From assembly GCA_025353485.1 (NCBI GenBank), contig JANXQO010000139.1:1-52518 (forward strand): a stretch of 52,518 nucleotides of DNA. Direction: 5' to 3'. The notes under the pieces were generated by a model, which made no database searches, had not been told where the DNA came from, and was given only the letters and a program-made list of their open reading frames with translations. Both the position numbers and the translations under genes were made by a program. The DNA is from Chitinophagales bacterium (GTDB lineage Bacteria > Bacteroidota > Bacteroidia > Chitinophagales > Chitinophagaceae). Below are positions 51,210-52,518 of this stretch, piece by piece (the stretch's first letter is position 1; each line of letters starts with the position of its first letter).

Positions 51210-52457
51210 TTAAGAAACAGGGCCTGCGGCAAGCCCTTCATCAATTTGGGTATCAGTAACATTTGTTTTCTTATTCCCTTTAAAAAATATTGCAAACATC
51301 AGCATTACCAAAAATGCAATTCCGGCAGGTATAAGCCAGATGCTTTTCCAATCGTGACCATTTGTTCCGGAATATTTTTCTGCTATTAAGCCCGCAAACC
51401 AAAAGCCTATAAGCATTCCCACGCCATACGTTGCTAATGTTATCATTCCCTGTGCAGAAGATCGAATGCGTTCTCCGGCTCTTTCATTTGTATAAATATG
51501 ACCTGTTACAAAGAAAAAATCGTAACAAATACCATGAAAAATTATTCCTGCATATAGCATCCACATGCCACTTCCTGTATCTCCAAATGCAAAAAGCAGG
51601 TATCTTATGGCCCATGCTGCCATACCAATCAAAAGCATTTTTTTTACACCCAAACGAACAAAAAATAATGGCATTAAAAAGAGGAATAAAGTTTCAGACA
51701 TTTGCCCTAAAGTCATTTTACCTGCGGCTCCTTTTACATTTAATTCATTTAAAAAAATATTTGTTTCCTGGTAATAAAATGCAAGCGGGATACAGATGAG
51801 CAAAGAAGCAAGAAAGAAAATAAGGAAGTTTTTATCTTTCAATAATCCAAGTGCGTCAAGCCCAATAATATCTCTGAAAGATGTTTTGGTTCCTGTTTTT
51901 ACAGGAGGAGTATCAGGCAATGTAAAACTAAAAATACCCAATACAACCGATACAATTGCTGAAAGTTGAAAGGTAAGTGACAAAGAATGTTTCTGCTCCC
52001 AGGAGAGCCATGCAATAATTAATCCTGCCGCTATCCAGCCAATAGTACCCCAAACCCGAACATTGGAAAATTGTTTTTCAGGACTGTGCATTTGCTTAAA
52101 CGAAACTGCGTTTACCAAAGCCAGTGTTGGCATATAGAGAATCATATATATAAGCAGGGCAGGATAAAAAGCAGAAAAATTATTTACCGTAGAAATATAA
52201 TACATTAACCCCGCACCAGCCAGATGAAGCACTCCCAGAATTTTTTGTGCAGCAAAATATTTATCTGCAATTAAACCAATAATAAATGGTGCTATGATGG
52301 CCCCCAGCGATTGTGTGCCGTATGCTAAGCCTACCTGTACATCAGTAACACCGGGTATCGATTTTAAAAAAGTTCCCATGGTTACAAACCATGCACCCCA
52401 AACAAAAAAATTTAAAAACATCATCGTGGAAAGCTGCAACCGTATAGTAAGTTTCAT
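51210..52457 (-). CDS. Nucleoside:H+ symporter-like MFS permease
   Basis: The 415-residue protein has twelve transmembrane helices and the N-terminal motif LQLSTMMFLNFFVWGAWFVT of the Nuc_H_symport (NupG/XapB) family. A central loop lies at about 195-210 and GHIYTNERAGERIRSSAQGM occurs in the second half. In Bacteroidota such permeases often sit beside periplasmic sugar-oxidation genes, so it may import a modified sugar rather than a nucleoside. It is the first gene of the minus-strand set in view; 61 bases remain upstream. Confidence 0.87.
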   Translation of the reverse strand: MKLTIRLQLSTMMFLNFFVWGAWFVTMGTFLKSIPGVTDVQVGLAYGTQSLGAIIAPFIIGLIADKYFAAQKILGVLHLAGAGLMYYISTVNNFSAFYPALLIYMILYMPTLALVNAVSFKQMHSPEKQFSNVRVWGTIGWIAAGLIIAWLSWEQKHSLSLTFQLSAIVSVVLGIFSFTLPDTPPVKTGTKTSFRDIIGLDALGLLKDKNFLIFFLASLLICIPLAFYYQETNIFLNELNVKGAAGKMTLGQMSETLFLFLMPLFFVRLGVKKMLLIGMAAWAIRYLLFAFGDTGSGMWMLYAGIIFHGICYDFFFVTGHIYTNERAGERIRSSAQGMITLATYGVGMLIGFWFAGLIAEKYSGTNGHDWKSIWLIPAGIAFLVMLMFAIFFKGNKKTNVTDTQIDEGLAAGPVS

Positions 52458-52518
52458 CGCAAATTAATTAACTGGTTAATTATGGAGTGGTTAAATGTAC
52501 TATTTTTAGAAACACTAT

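Overview
The window is AT-rich chromosomal DNA from a member of the Bacteroidota, most likely the family Chitinophagaceae. I infer this from the gene families, from the long amidophosphoribosyltransferase and long IF2, from -7 boxes of the form TAnnTTTG, and from several abundant palindromic intergenic repeat families. No taxonomic search was possible. No rRNA, tRNA or CRISPR array was found.

Layout. 1-4.5 kb: the end of rimP, then nusA and infB. 4.6-8 kb: a SurA-like chaperone/isomerase and a PurF-type enzyme. 8-15 kb: a decayed antitoxin, a SixA-like phosphatase, a secreted protein, an EamA transporter, a glycosyltransferase, a tiny Cys-rich lipoprotein, and a minus-strand group of aminotransferase, cell-wall amidase and AhpD-like protein. 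15-19 kb: a tightly coupled oxidative pentose-phosphate operon, gnd-zwf-pgl. 19-31 kb: a giant BNR-repeat secreted protein, adk, small unknowns, a methyltransferase, a second SixA-like phosphatase, ComEC, purH and a second EamA transporter. 31-35 kb: a LutB-like protein, an intact MazF/PemK toxin-antitoxin pair, a broken DUF433 antitoxin and kbl. 35-38 kb: an ECF sigma / anti-sigma-like / outer-membrane-protein operon, then a compact 510-bp inverted-repeat element. 38-43 kb: dusB, a CPBP protease, cdsA, psd, a lipoprotein and a DUF5009/NagX-like membrane acyltransferase. 43-52.5 kb: a minus-strand carbohydrate-oxidation cluster of two Gfo/Idh/MocA oxidoreductases, two TIM-barrel epimerase-like proteins, a GMC oxidoreductase with its gluconate-dehydrogenase-subunit-3 partner, and a nucleoside/sugar MFS permease.

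The most interesting signal is a dispersed family of short palindromes (TCCCTnAAGGGA-type core plus an outer arm like CCTCTAAAT), present in at least eleven copies. Four pairs are arranged with their outer arms facing outward. Three pairs enclose only a short spacer. The fourth, 49788-50305, encloses an intact DUF559 gene (Vsr-like, PD-(D/E)XK-type nuclease fold). That geometry resembles an autonomous element with MITE-like derivatives, and suggests that the DUF559 protein may mobilise the palindromes. This is an inference. One copy sits in frame inside purH, and others supply the C-terminal tails of two transporters; a palindrome of a different family forms the tail of pgl. A second candidate system is the 510-bp element at 37755-38264: 20-bp perfect terminal inverted repeats, apparent TA ends, and two start/stop-overlapping small genes that fill the interior.
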